A DNA stretch of 64,000 nt, taken from assembly GCF_047722505.1 (NCBI RefSeq), contig NZ_CP159814.1, positions 496,001-560,000 of the forward strand. Reading direction: 5' to 3'. The notes beneath the pieces are model-generated. The model was not told the DNA's origin, ran no database searches, and saw only the letters and a program-made list of their open reading frames with translations. This document shows positions 42,227 to 51,774 of the stretch, piece after piece; positions within the stretch are counted from its first letter, which is position 1; each line of letters starts with the position of its first letter. Origin of the DNA: Pelagibacter sp047722505 (lineage in GTDB: Bacteria > Pseudomonadota > Alphaproteobacteria > Pelagibacterales > Pelagibacteraceae). The position numbers and the translations under genes were made by a program.

Positions 42227-43390
42227 ATGAAAAAAATAGCTATACTTGGTTCTACTGGCTCAATAGGATCTTCCTTAATAAATATAATTAAAAAAGATAA
42301 AAAAAATTTTAAGATTGAACTTCTTACAGCTAATAAGAATTACAAAAAAATATTAAAACAAGCAAAAAACTTTAATGTCAAAAATGTAGTTATAATTGAT
42401 AAGGAATCTTTTTTAATTGCAAAAAAAATCACAAAAAAAAATAAAATTAATATTTACAATGATTTTAATTCATTTAATAAAATTTTTAAAAAAAAAAGAA
42501 TTGATTACACCATGAGTGCTATTTCAGGCTTTGTTGGATTAAAACCAACAATAGAGATAATAAAGTTTACAAGAACTATTGCTATTGCTAATAAAGAATC
42601 AATTATTTGTGGATGGTGTTTAATTAAAAAAGAAATAAGAAAATACAATGTTAAATTTATTCCTGTTGATTCTGAACACTTTTCTATTTGGAGTTTAGCT
42701 GGTGATACTAAAAGTAATAATATAGAAAAAATTTATCTAACAGCATCTGGTGGACCTTTTAGAGATTATCCATTAGAAGAATTTAAAAATATAACCTTAA
42801 AGAAGGCTTTAAAACATCCCAATTGGTCTATGGGTAAAAAAATATCTATTGATTCAGCCACAATGATGAATAAAGTTTTTGAAGTAATTGAGGCCAAAAA
42901 AATTTTTAATCTTAAATATAATCAACTTGAAATATTGCTGCATCCTGATTCTTACTTGCATGCAATAGTTAAATTTAAAAATGGTTTAACGAAAATTCTT
43001 GCTCATGATACGAGTATGACTATTCCAATTTTTAATTCAATTTATCTAAAGAATGAGAAGAATATTCGTTCAAAACCACTCAATATTAAAATGTTAAATG
43101 ATTTAAAACTCAAATTTCTTAACCCAAAAATATTTCCTACAATTAGATTATTAAATTTATTAAAAGATAAAGATTCTTTATTTGAAACAGTAATTGTGTC
43201 TGCAAATGACACTTTAGTTAATTTGTTTTTAAAAAAACACATCAAATTTACAGATATTTCAAAAATCTTATTAAAAATTTTAAAGCACCATGACCTAGCT
43301 AAATACCGTGGTATTAAGGTTATAAACATTGCACAAATAGTCAAATTAAACAAATATGTAAGTTTAAAAGTAAAAGCTTTTTGTGTATAA
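42227..43390 (+). CDS. dxr: 1-deoxy-D-xylulose 5-phosphate reductoisomerase
   Basis: Second enzyme of the MEP isoprenoid pathway, NADPH-dependent. In the 387-residue protein the nucleotide loop GSTGSIGSS is at residues 8-16, then AIANKESIICGW, the metal-binding PVDSEHFSIW, TASGGPFRDYPLEEF and HPNWSMGKKISIDSATMMNK. Supplies the precursor for the prenyl chain that UppS builds. rseP, which commonly follows dxr, is absent; bamA begins 6 bp later. Confidence 0.95.
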   Translation: MKKIAILGSTGSIGSSLINIIKKDKKNFKIELLTANKNYKKILKQAKNFNVKNVVIIDKESFLIAKKITKKNKINIYNDFNSFNKIFKKKRIDYTMSAISGFVGLKPTIEIIKFTRTIAIANKESIICGWCLIKKEIRKYNVKFIPVDSEHFSIWSLAGDTKSNNIEKIYLTASGGPFRDYPLEEFKNITLKKALKHPNWSMGKKISIDSATMMNKVFEVIEAKKIFNLKYNQLEILLHPDSYLHAIVKFKNGLTKILAHDTSMTIPIFNSIYLKNEKNIRSKPLNIKMLNDLKLKFLNPKIFPTIRLLNLLKDKDSLFETVIVSANDTLVNLFLKKHIKFTDISKILLKILKHHDLAKYRGIKVINIAQIVKLNKYVSLKVKAFCV

Positions 43391-43396
43391 AGCCAT

Positions 43397-45640
43397 ATGT
43401 TTAAAAAATTTTTATTAACAATCGTTATTTTTGCTATTTCATTGACCACAAGTTTGGCTGAGATAGTTAATAAAATTGAAGTTAATGGAAATAAAAGGCT
43501 TACCAAAGAAGCCATTATTTTATTTAGCAAAATACAACTCAATAAAGATTATGACTCAGCAACCCTAAACTCAAATCTTAAAGAATTATATCAAACCAAT
43601 TTTTTTAAATCAGTAAAATTAGATTTAGAAAATAATACTTTATACATAGTGGTTGTCGAAAATCCAATAATTGAAAATCTTAGAATTGAAGGTATTAAAA
43701 ATAAAAAATTCACAGAAAAATTATATGATTTTATGGTATTAAAAAGTAGAAACTCATATCAAGAGAGACTTTTTCAAAAAGACTTAAATTTTATAAAAAA
43801 TATAATTAAAAAAAATGGTTATTATTTTTCTAAAATTGATACTTCATTAATTCCTAATGTGGAACAAAACTCAATACAAATAATATACAATATAGACCTA
43901 GGAGAAAAAGCTAAAATTAAAAACATTTCTTTTGTTGGTGATAAAAAGATTAAAGAAAAAAAGCTTAAAAATATAATTGTTTCTGAAGAATCTAAGTTTT
44001 GGAAGTTGCTTTCAAATAAAAAATATCTAGATGAAAGCAGAATCAATCTTGATGAAAGACTATTACTTAATTATTATAAGAATGAAGGTTATTATTTAGC
44101 TAAAATTGAAAATTCTTTTGTGGAATCTTTAGAAGATAATTCATTTAACTTAATATTTAATATTAATGCTGGAAAAAAATATATTTTTAATAGTCTTAAG
44201 CTAAAACTCCCTATTGATTTTGAAGAAAAACATTTTACTTCTATAAATAAAGTTTTATCTAAACAAGTAGGTAGGCTTTACTCATTAGAAATTATTGAAA
44301 AAATACTTGATGAAATTGATAAAATTGCACTTTCAAAAAAATATGAATTTATTAGTGCCTCATTAACAGAGAGTATTAATGATGAAGAACAATTAGATTT
44401 TATTTTTACACTTGATGAAACTGAAAAGTTTTACGTAGAAAAAATTAATATAAGTGGAAATCATATTACCTTAGAAGAAACAATAAGAAATTCTCTTATA
44501 GTTGATGAGGGTGACCCGTATAATGAGCTTTTATTTAATAAATCTATAAATCAAATCAAAAGTAGGAATATTTTTTCAAAAGTCGAAAATGAGTTATTAA
44601 GTGGATCAAATGAAAGCTTAAAGGTTATCAACATTAACGTGGAGGAAAAGCCAACCGGTGAAATTTCTTTGGGTGCTGGATTAGGTACAGATGGTGGAAG
44701 TATTGGTGGTGGAATTAAAGAAAATAATTTTTTAGGAAAGGGTATTAGTTTGGATACTAGCCTATCTGTAAGTGAGGATACTATTAAGGGAAAATTTTCA
44801 TACATGAGGCCAAATTTTAATAATAGCGATAATGACTTAATTACTTCTTTTGAAAATACCACAACTGATAGATTGATAGATAACGGTTATAAAACTAACA
44901 ATATAGGTTTTTCACTAGGCACAAGTTATGAACAATATGAGGATCTATTTTTTTCACCATTAATAAAAACTAACTTTGAATCGCTTGAAACAACTAGCTT
45001 AGCTTCTGCTGCCATCAAAAAACAGGAAGGAGACTATTTTGACGCAAACTTTGCTTACTCATTAACATACGATGATAGAGATAGAGCTTATCAACCTAAA
45101 GAAGGCCATAGAATTTCTTTTTTTCAAGATATACCTTTAATTTCCGATAATTATGAGGTTATTAATGGTTTTGATGTAACTAAATACACACCCCTATTTG
45201 ATGATATGGTTGGTAAAATTAATTTCTATGGAAAAACTGTTAATGCACTTTCTGGTAATGATACGAGACTCTCAAAAAGATTATACGCATCAGGGTCTAA
45301 ACTAAGAGGTTTTGAAAAAGGTAAAATTGGCCCTTTAGATAATGGTGATTATGTTGGTGGGAACTATGTCTCCGGTCTAAATTTTTCTTCAACCTTACCA
45401 CAAATTTTACCATCACTAGAAAAAATTGATTTTAATTTATTTTTTGATGCAGCAAATGTTTGGGGTGTGGACTATAGTGACACCATAGATGATTCCAATA
45501 AAATAAGATCTTCCTTTGGTTTAGCAATGGATGTTTTGACACCAATTGGACCAATGAACTTTTCTTTAGCACAACCTGTAACTAAAAAAAGTTCTGATAA
45601 AACTGAATCTTTTAGGTTTAATATTGGAACGACATTTTAA
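43397..45640 (+). CDS. bamA: outer membrane protein assembly factor BamA
   Basis: Omp85 protein that inserts beta-barrels into the outer membrane. The 747-residue product has a signal peptide (cleavage probably after SLAE near residue 22), five POTRA-like repeats up to about residue 400 (starting IVNKIEVNGNKRLTKEAI), and a C-terminal barrel. The motif RGFEKGKIGPLD corresponds to the conserved VRGF/Y of the L6 loop, and the last residue is Phe, the usual barrel signal. Overlaps skp by 1 bp. Confidence 0.95.
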   Translation: MFKKFLLTIVIFAISLTTSLAEIVNKIEVNGNKRLTKEAIILFSKIQLNKDYDSATLNSNLKELYQTNFFKSVKLDLENNTLYIVVVENPIIENLRIEGIKNKKFTEKLYDFMVLKSRNSYQERLFQKDLNFIKNIIKKNGYYFSKIDTSLIPNVEQNSIQIIYNIDLGEKAKIKNISFVGDKKIKEKKLKNIIVSEESKFWKLLSNKKYLDESRINLDERLLLNYYKNEGYYLAKIENSFVESLEDNSFNLIFNINAGKKYIFNSLKLKLPIDFEEKHFTSINKVLSKQVGRLYSLEIIEKILDEIDKIALSKKYEFISASLTESINDEEQLDFIFTLDETEKFYVEKINISGNHITLEETIRNSLIVDEGDPYNELLFNKSINQIKSRNIFSKVENELLSGSNESLKVININVEEKPTGEISLGAGLGTDGGSIGGGIKENNFLGKGISLDTSLSVSEDTIKGKFSYMRPNFNNSDNDLITSFENTTTDRLIDNGYKTNNIGFSLGTSYEQYEDLFFSPLIKTNFESLETTSLASAAIKKQEGDYFDANFAYSLTYDDRDRAYQPKEGHRISFFQDIPLISDNYEVINGFDVTKYTPLFDDMVGKINFYGKTVNALSGNDTRLSKRLYASGSKLRGFEKGKIGPLDNGDYVGGNYVSGLNFSSTLPQILPSLEKIDFNLFFDAANVWGVDYSDTIDDSNKIRSSFGLAMDVLTPIGPMNFSLAQPVTKKSSDKTESFRFNIGTTF

Positions 45641-46164
45641 TGCAATTTAGTTTATCATACAAACTTATACTGTTTTTTCTCTTATTTAATACTTATTCTT
45701 ATGGAGCAACCTCTACAGCTTTTGTTGACTTAAATATTATCATAAATAAATCAACAGCTGGTACTTCAATAACTAATCAATTGAACAAAATTAAAAAAAA
45801 AGAAATAGAAAAATTTAAAAAATCTGAAAATGAATTTAAAATTAAAGAAGAAAAAATAATATCTCAAAAAAATGTTTTATCGAATGAAGAATTTAAAAAA
45901 AAAATTTTAGTTTTAAGAAATGAAATAAAAAATTATAATGATTTAAGGAATAAAATAGTAAAGGATTCAAATCAAAAATTATTCAATGCTAGAGCCGTTT
46001 TGTTAAATAAACTGACGCCAATATTAGCCAACTATTCTACTGATAAAAATATAGACATAATACTACCAAAGAAAAATATCCTCATTGGAAGAACTGAACT
46101 TGATATAACCAATGAAATACTTGAGATTTTTAACCAAAAAATAAAAACAATTAAGATTAACTAG
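45640..46164 (+). CDS. skp: OmpH/Skp family periplasmic chaperone
   Basis: Holds unfolded outer-membrane proteins in the periplasm for BamA. The 174-residue protein has a signal peptide (hydrophobic residues 8-18, cleavage near SYGA, residue 23), then AFVDLNIIINKSTAG, typical of the OmpH start, and a long Lys/Glu-rich coiled coil (about residues 45-110). Divergent in sequence but clear by pattern and by position after bamA. Confidence 0.85.
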   Translation: MQFSLSYKLILFFLLFNTYSYGATSTAFVDLNIIINKSTAGTSITNQLNKIKKKEIEKFKKSENEFKIKEEKIISQKNVLSNEEFKKKILVLRNEIKNYNDLRNKIVKDSNQKLFNARAVLLNKLTPILANYSTDKNIDIILPKKNILIGRTELDITNEILEIFNQKIKTIKIN

Positions 46165-46185
46165 AATTAATTATATAAAACATTT

Positions 46186-46635
46186 ATGAAAAACTCTCTT
46201 AACAAAGATGATATAATAAAATTATTACCTCACAGAGAGCCTATGTTATTAATTAGTGAGCTAAAAAATATTAAGAAATTATTTTCTGCAACAGGTGTTG
46301 TTAATGTCACAAAAGAAAGTTTTTTTGTTAAGGGTCATTTTCCAGGAAACCCTGTAATGCCAGGTGTACTAATTGTTGAGGCATTTGGACAAACTGCCGC
46401 CGCATTGACAGCACATGGCATTGATAAGGAAACATACGATAATAAGCTTGTGTTTCTTATGGGTGTTGAAAAAGCAAGATTTAGAAGCCCCGTTATTCCT
46501 GATTGTAAATTAGAACTCAATATTGAAGCAATAAGATCTCATGGTAGGGTATGGAAATATAAGGGAGAAGCCTTTGTAGAAGGTAAAAAAATGGCTGATG
46601 CAATATGGTCAGCCACTATTGTTGATAGAAAATAA
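46186..46635 (+). CDS. fabZ: 3-hydroxyacyl-[acyl-carrier-protein] dehydratase
   Basis: Dehydrates beta-hydroxyacyl-ACP in fatty-acid synthesis. The 149-residue hotdog protein has LLPHREPMLLI at the N-terminus and the active-site block GHFPGNPVMPGVLIVEAFGQTAA with the catalytic His and Glu. Here it comes before lpxD; the more common order is lpxD-fabZ-lpxA. A gap of 54 bp to lpxD may hold a weak promoter, but I cannot define one. Confidence 0.95.
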   Translation: MKNSLNKDDIIKLLPHREPMLLISELKNIKKLFSATGVVNVTKESFFVKGHFPGNPVMPGVLIVEAFGQTAAALTAHGIDKETYDNKLVFLMGVEKARFRSPVIPDCKLELNIEAIRSHGRVWKYKGEAFVEGKKMADAIWSATIVDRK

Positions 46636-46689
46636 TTAGTAATAATTTTTGATAAGTAAACATTCATAATTTTGATATTAAACTTGTCA

Positions 46690-47670
46690 ATGATTAATCC
46701 ATTTTTTAAAAATAAAGGGCCTTTTAAAATTGATGTAATTTTAAAATCTGCGAATATCAATAACAAATTTAATTATGTAGAAACAAAAATTTTTGATATT
46801 AAAGATCTTATTACCGCATCAAATAAAGATATTACTTTTTTTCATTCAAAAAAATATGAAACTGTTGCTTCAAACACCAAAGCTGCTTATTGTATAACAA
46901 CAAAGCAATTATCCAAAATATTACCAAATAGTTGCAAAGTTATCGAGGTTGACAATGTCCTAATATCTACTGCAATGATTACTAAGATTCTTTATCCTGA
47001 TTCTGTTACAGATGATTTTGACTCCAAGGTTATAAATATTGAAAAAACTCTTTTTAACAAAACTGTGAAGCATGGCAAAAATGTTTTACTTGGAGAAAAC
47101 GTTAAAATTGGTAATAACTGTTTAATAGGTCATAATTCAATAATTGAAAGTGATGTTATTATTGGTGATAATTGTTCAATAGGATCTAATGTTATCATCA
47201 GAAATACTTTAATTAAAAATAATGTTTCTGTTTTAGATGGATGTGTAGTTGGAAAAAAAGGTTTTGGATTTTTTCCTTACAATAACGAAAATATTAGATA
47301 TCCCCATGTAGGAATGGTAATAATTGAGGATAACTGTGAAATAGGGTGTGGCTCTACAATTGATAGAGGTTCTTTATCCAATACCATTATTGGAAAAAAT
47401 ACTTTTTTAGATAACCAAGTTCATATAGCTCATAATAATAAGATTGGTGAAAATTGCATCATTGCTGGTCAGGTTGGATTTGCTGGTAGTTCCACATTAG
47501 GTAATAATGTAATGATTGGTGGACAAGCAGGAATATCAGGTCACTTAAAAGTTGGTAACAATGTGCATATAGGTGGAGGGTCTGGTGTTATTAAAAATAT
47601 TCCAGATAATTCTAAAGTAATGGGTTATCCTGCCAAAGGTTTAAAAAATTTTATTAAAGATAATAAATGA
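46690..47670 (+). CDS. lpxD: UDP-3-O-(3-hydroxyacyl)glucosamine N-acyltransferase
   Basis: Third step of lipid A synthesis. The protein of about 326 residues has an N-terminal uridine-binding domain and a long left-handed beta-helix of hexapeptide repeats (from about residue 110: GENVKIGNNCLIGHNSIIESDVIIGDNCSIG onward), with the catalytic His in QVHIAHNNKIGENC. ATG at 46690 was chosen; an in-frame TTG at 46672 adds six residues. Overlaps lpxA by 4 bp. Confidence 0.94.
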   Translation: MINPFFKNKGPFKIDVILKSANINNKFNYVETKIFDIKDLITASNKDITFFHSKKYETVASNTKAAYCITTKQLSKILPNSCKVIEVDNVLISTAMITKILYPDSVTDDFDSKVINIEKTLFNKTVKHGKNVLLGENVKIGNNCLIGHNSIIESDVIIGDNCSIGSNVIIRNTLIKNNVSVLDGCVVGKKGFGFFPYNNENIRYPHVGMVIIEDNCEIGCGSTIDRGSLSNTIIGKNTFLDNQVHIAHNNKIGENCIIAGQVGFAGSSTLGNNVMIGGQAGISGHLKVGNNVHIGGGSGVIKNIPDNSKVMGYPAKGLKNFIKDNK

Positions 47671-48446
47671 TAGATAAAACAGCAATAATAGATCCAAAAG
47701 CTAGAATTTCTTCAAATGTAGTTATAGGAGCCTATTCTGTAATAGGTCCGAATGTTGAGATTGATGAAAATACAATTATTCAATCTCATGTGAGTATCTC
47801 AGGACACACCAAAATCGGTAAGAGAAACAAGATTTATCCTTTTGCGTCTATAGGTAACGACCCTCAAGACTTAAAGTATAAAGGTGAGGAAACCAAATTA
47901 ATTATTGGTGATCGAAACTCTATTAGGGAATATGTATCTATAAATCCTGGTACAGTAGGTGGTGAGAGTGAAACTAAAATAGGGAATAATTGCCTTTTAA
48001 TGGTATCCAGCCATATAGCGCACGATTGTATAGTTGAAAACAACGTAGTTATTGCAAATAATGTTGCTATTGCAGGTCACGCAAAAATTGGTGAAAATGT
48101 GATTATAGGTGGAAATTCTGCTGTGCAACAATTTACTAGAATTGGAAAAGGAGCAATGATTGGTGGAATGACAGGAGTTTTGCACGATGTGATTCCCTAT
48201 GCTCTTTCTACTGGTAACAGAAATTCTTTGCAGGGATTAAACTTAATAGGACTAAGAAGGGCTAAGTTTGACAATAAGGTAATTTTAGGGCTGGGTGAAG
48301 CTTATAAAGAGATTTTTGCTACCACAAATTTAACAAAAAATTTAAGTAAATTAAATGGTGCTTTTCATGATAACCCACTAGTTAAAGATGTAATTAAATT
48401 TATTACAAAAGATAAAAAAAGATCTATTTGTACACCATTTTCATAA
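47667..48446 (+). CDS. lpxA: UDP-N-acetylglucosamine O-acyltransferase
   Basis: First enzyme of lipid A synthesis. The 259-residue hexapeptide-repeat protein has DPKARISSNVVIGAYSVIGPNVEI at the start, FASIGNDPQDLKYKGEETKLIIGDRNSIREYVSINPGT in the middle, and the catalytic His region MVSSHIAHDCIVENN. The C-terminal part is shorter in helices but complete. lpxI follows with 1 bp between. Confidence 0.95.
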   Translation: MIDKTAIIDPKARISSNVVIGAYSVIGPNVEIDENTIIQSHVSISGHTKIGKRNKIYPFASIGNDPQDLKYKGEETKLIIGDRNSIREYVSINPGTVGGESETKIGNNCLLMVSSHIAHDCIVENNVVIANNVAIAGHAKIGENVIIGGNSAVQQFTRIGKGAMIGGMTGVLHDVIPYALSTGNRNSLQGLNLIGLRRAKFDNKVILGLGEAYKEIFATTNLTKNLSKLNGAFHDNPLVKDVIKFITKDKKRSICTPFS

Positions 48447-48447
48447 G

Positions 48448-49242
48448 ATGATAGGCTTAATTTTTGGTGATACAGACTTTCCAAAGGAAATTCTAAAAAA
48501 AATTAAAAAAGAAAATTTAAAGTACTTGATAATAGATTTATCAAAATCAAAAAAATTTAAAAAAGATAAAAGATCTTATTCAGTTTCTATTGGACAATTT
48601 GGAAAAATAATTAAAATTTTAAAAAAGAATAATTGTAAAAAAGTACTATTTGCTGGAAAAGTTAAAAAACCTAATTTTTCTAAGTTAAAACTAGATATTA
48701 AAGGAATTTATTATATTCCAAGATTAATAAAAGCATTAAAACTTGGAGACGCAGCTATACTTAAAGAAATTATAAAAATTCTATCTCAAAATAAAATTAA
48801 GACAGAAAATTCGTTAAAATTTAATTCAGAACTTGCCCTTAAGAAAGGAAACTACTCAAAAGTAAAACCAAACAAACAAGATAAGCTGGACATTCAAAAG
48901 GCTATAAAAGTTTTAAATAATCTTGATCAATATAACTTTAGTCAGGGTGCTGTAGTGAGAAATAAAAAAATTGTTTCAATAGAGGGAAAAGATGGAACTG
49001 AAAAAATGCTTAAAAATTGCAAAAGTAAAAAATTCAGAAATCATGGGGTACTTGTTAAATTTCCTAAAAAAGAGCAGGATCTTAGAATTGATTTACCAAC
49101 TATTGGATTAAGAACTTTAAAAAAAAGTAAAATAGCTGGACTCAAAGGTATTGTTTTAAAAAGCAAACAGAATATTGTTTTAGATATTAACAAGTGTATT
49201 AAGTTTGCAAATGAAAACAAAATGTTTATTAGCGTAAAATGA
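48448..49242 (+). CDS. lpxI: UDP-2,3-diacylglucosamine diphosphatase LpxI
   Basis: Hydrolyses UDP-2,3-diacylglucosamine to lipid X, the step done by LpxH in Escherichia coli; alphaproteobacteria use LpxI. The 264-residue protein shows LFAGKVKKPNFSKL, LGDAAILKEIIKILSQN, SQGAVVRNKKIVSIEGKDGTEKML and RIDLPTIGLRTLKKSKIAGLKGIVLKSKQNIVL. Rich in Lys, and placed between lpxA and lpxB as expected. The end overlaps lpxB by 4 bp. Confidence 0.92.
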   Translation: MIGLIFGDTDFPKEILKKIKKENLKYLIIDLSKSKKFKKDKRSYSVSIGQFGKIIKILKKNNCKKVLFAGKVKKPNFSKLKLDIKGIYYIPRLIKALKLGDAAILKEIIKILSQNKIKTENSLKFNSELALKKGNYSKVKPNKQDKLDIQKAIKVLNNLDQYNFSQGAVVRNKKIVSIEGKDGTEKMLKNCKSKKFRNHGVLVKFPKKEQDLRIDLPTIGLRTLKKSKIAGLKGIVLKSKQNIVLDINKCIKFANENKMFISVK

Positions 49243-50375
49243 AAAAAATATTCATTATAACTGGTGAACCTTCTGGAGATAAACTTGCATCAAAAGTAAT
49301 TTCTAAACTTAAAAATAATAATCCAGATATTGAATATTCATGCGTTGGAGGAGCCCATTTAAGTAAATTAGGTATAAAATCAATTTTTGATCTTAAAGAA
49401 ATAACCTATTTAGGTTTTACGAGCGTTTTGTTAAATATTTTTAAGATAAAAAATAAAATAAATTTTACCGTTGATGAAATAATAAAATTTAATCCAGATA
49501 TCTTGTTTAGTGTTGATAGTCCTGACTTTACATTAAGAGTTGCTGAAAAAGTAAAAAAATTAAATAAAAAAATCAAAACTGTTCATTATGTTGCCCCACA
49601 AGTTTGGGTTTGGCGAGAAGGTAGGGTTAAAAAGTTTAAAAAATTTTTAGATCATGTTTTACTCTTATTTTATTTTGAAAAAAAATATTTTGATAAAGAG
49701 GGGATACCCAATACATTTGTTGGCCATCCTTTATTAGAGCAAGAAACAAAAACTAAAATAGACTTAACAAATATCATACCAAATAATAAAGAAATTATTT
49801 CACTTTTTTCAGGTAGTAGATCATCCGAAATAAAATTACTTTTGCCTATTTTAGTTAACTTTATTTATTTGATGAATCAAAAATTTGATAATTATCTTTT
49901 TATCTTTCATGCTACGGATGAAAACAAAGATTTAATTACTGAGAAACTTAAAACATCAAATTTACAAAATACAGAGGTTATTTCTGATGAAAATATAAAA
50001 AATCAAGTGTTAGATAAATCTATTTTTGCTGTTTCAAAATCTGGAACTGTTTCACTCGAAATTTGCAAAGCTAAAGTCCCATCTATAATAATTTATAAAA
50101 TGAATTTTTTGAATTATGTAATAGTTAAATTGTTAATAAAGATTAAGTTTGCAAATATTATTAATATAATTAATAATAAAGAAATAATTCCTGAATTGAT
50201 TCAAAAAGAATGTAATGCAAAAGAAATTTACAATTCAGTTGTTTATTTTCTAAAAAATCCTGAAATAATGAAACAACAAGTTAATAATTATGAAAAAACT
50301 TTAAATCAAATTAGGTCAAAATCTTCATCCTCTGACGAAGCTTCTTTAATATTAAATAAGTTTCTTATTAGCTAA
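49239..50375 (+). CDS. lpxB: lipid-A-disaccharide synthase
   Basis: Glycosyltransferase that joins lipid X and its UDP precursor. The 378-residue protein opens IFIITGEPSGDKLASKVI and has GGAHLSKLGI, YVAPQVWVWREGRVKKFKKFLDHVLLLFYFEKKYF, FVGHPLLEQ and AVSKSGTVSLEICKAKVPSIIIYKMN. Last gene of the lipid A block. Its 3' end overlaps the convergent gltX by 24 bp, so there is no room for a terminator between them. Confidence 0.95.
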   Translation: MKKIFIITGEPSGDKLASKVISKLKNNNPDIEYSCVGGAHLSKLGIKSIFDLKEITYLGFTSVLLNIFKIKNKINFTVDEIIKFNPDILFSVDSPDFTLRVAEKVKKLNKKIKTVHYVAPQVWVWREGRVKKFKKFLDHVLLLFYFEKKYFDKEGIPNTFVGHPLLEQETKTKIDLTNIIPNNKEIISLFSGSRSSEIKLLLPILVNFIYLMNQKFDNYLFIFHATDENKDLITEKLKTSNLQNTEVISDENIKNQVLDKSIFAVSKSGTVSLEICKAKVPSIIIYKMNFLNYVIVKLLIKIKFANIINIINNKEIIPELIQKECNAKEIYNSVVYFLKNPEIMKQQVNNYEKTLNQIRSKSSSSDEASLILNKFLIS

Positions 50376-51752
50376 TCTCCTTATTACTTCCTCTTTATCT
50401 AGAGATATAATTATATCATAGACACCCGGTCCGAATTTTGAGCCCGTTAAAGCTACTCTGAGTGGTTGTCCGACACCTTTAAAATTTGTATCATTTGATT
50501 TAATGAGCTTATTTATGATAGGTTCTAACGTTTCTTTGCTTAGTTTGTCTATTTTACTAAATTGATTGTTAAAGTCTGAAATAACTTTTTTTGCCTTAGT
50601 GTCAATTAATTTTAAATCTTCTTGATTAAACGATACCTGATTGACAATGATGTATTTTCCATTGTTAAATATATCTTGCAAAGTTTTTGCTTTATTTTTT
50701 AAAAAAGTCAGTGATTTTTTAATTTTATCTTTTTTATCTGACTTAATTTCACTTTTATATAACTTACAATATTTGACAAATTGATCAAATAAATCCTTTT
50801 CATCTATATTTTTTATATAGTATTCATTCATTGATAAAATCCTACTCATATCTAGTTTTGATGGAGATTTACCAATTCCTTCTAAATTAAAGTGCTGAAT
50901 GCTTTCCTCTAGTGTAAATATTTCTTTATCTTGATACGACCAGCCTAACCTTAATAGGTAATTTCTTAAAGCATCAGGCATTATTCCTATCTTAGAATAA
51001 TCATCTAACGTAGATGCATTGTCTCTCTTAGATAGTTTTTTACCTTCAATAGTATGTATCAATGGGATGTGAGCAAAAAAAGGAACTTGCCATTTCATAG
51101 CCAAATATATTTGCATCTGTTTGAATGTATTAATTTTATGATCGTCACCTCTAATTATATGAGTCATGTTCATTTGATGATCATCTACAGTTGCTGAAAG
51201 ATTGTATGTTGGTGTTCCATCATTTCTTAAAATAATGAAATCTTCAATAGTAATATTTTCAATTTCAACATCTCCTTGCACTAAATCTTTTAGTACTGAA
51301 GTTCCTTCAATTTTGCTTTTAAATCTAATTACTGGTTTGATATCTTTAGGAGCATCAGATTCTGGTAGATCTCTCCATTTTCTATTATAAACATATGGAA
51401 ATTTTTTTTGTCTTGCTCTTTTTTTTTGCTCTTCTATTTCCTCTGTTGAACAATAACATTTATAAGCATGTCCATTTTTAAGCAATTCATTTGCTACATT
51501 TATATGATCATCAATTTTGGTTGATTGAATGTATTCATCACCATCATGTTCAATACCAATCCACTTTAAAGACTTAATAATTTGGATTTTGTGCTCATCT
51601 TTAGATCTTTCTTTATCGGTATCTTCAATTCTAAGATGAAAAGTTCCTTTTTGATTTTTTGAATATAGCCAATTGAATAAAGCAGTTCTTACACCACCAA
51701 TATGTAAAGCTCCAGTAGGTGAGGGAGCAAATCTTGTTGCTACTTTTGGCAT
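50352..51752 (-). CDS. gltX: glutamyl-tRNA synthetase
   Basis: Class I aminoacyl-tRNA synthetase charging tRNA-Glu. The protein of about 466 residues has the HIGH-like motif in APSPTGALHIGG (residues 9-20) and the KMSKS-like KLSKR at about 239-243. ATG at 51752 gives the usual MPKVATRFAPSPTG start; an in-frame TTG at 51755 is immediately upstream. lexA lies 22 bp upstream on the same strand. Whether it also charges tRNA-Gln cannot be told here. Confidence 0.95.
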   Translation of the reverse strand: MPKVATRFAPSPTGALHIGGVRTALFNWLYSKNQKGTFHLRIEDTDKERSKDEHKIQIIKSLKWIGIEHDGDEYIQSTKIDDHINVANELLKNGHAYKCYCSTEEIEEQKKRARQKKFPYVYNRKWRDLPESDAPKDIKPVIRFKSKIEGTSVLKDLVQGDVEIENITIEDFIILRNDGTPTYNLSATVDDHQMNMTHIIRGDDHKINTFKQMQIYLAMKWQVPFFAHIPLIHTIEGKKLSKRDNASTLDDYSKIGIMPDALRNYLLRLGWSYQDKEIFTLEESIQHFNLEGIGKSPSKLDMSRILSMNEYYIKNIDEKDLFDQFVKYCKLYKSEIKSDKKDKIKKSLTFLKNKAKTLQDIFNNGKYIIVNQVSFNQEDLKLIDTKAKKVISDFNNQFSKIDKLSKETLEPIINKLIKSNDTNFKGVGQPLRVALTGSKFGPGVYDIIISLDKEEVIRRLANKKLI

Positions 51753-51774
51753 CAATAATTTTTAGACTATTTTC

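Noticed and set aside
43042..43542. 166-codon minus-strand frame spanning the dxr 3' end and bamA 5' end
   Set aside because: Both plus-strand genes are clearly conserved and the antisense translation has no recognisable domain or ribosome-binding site.
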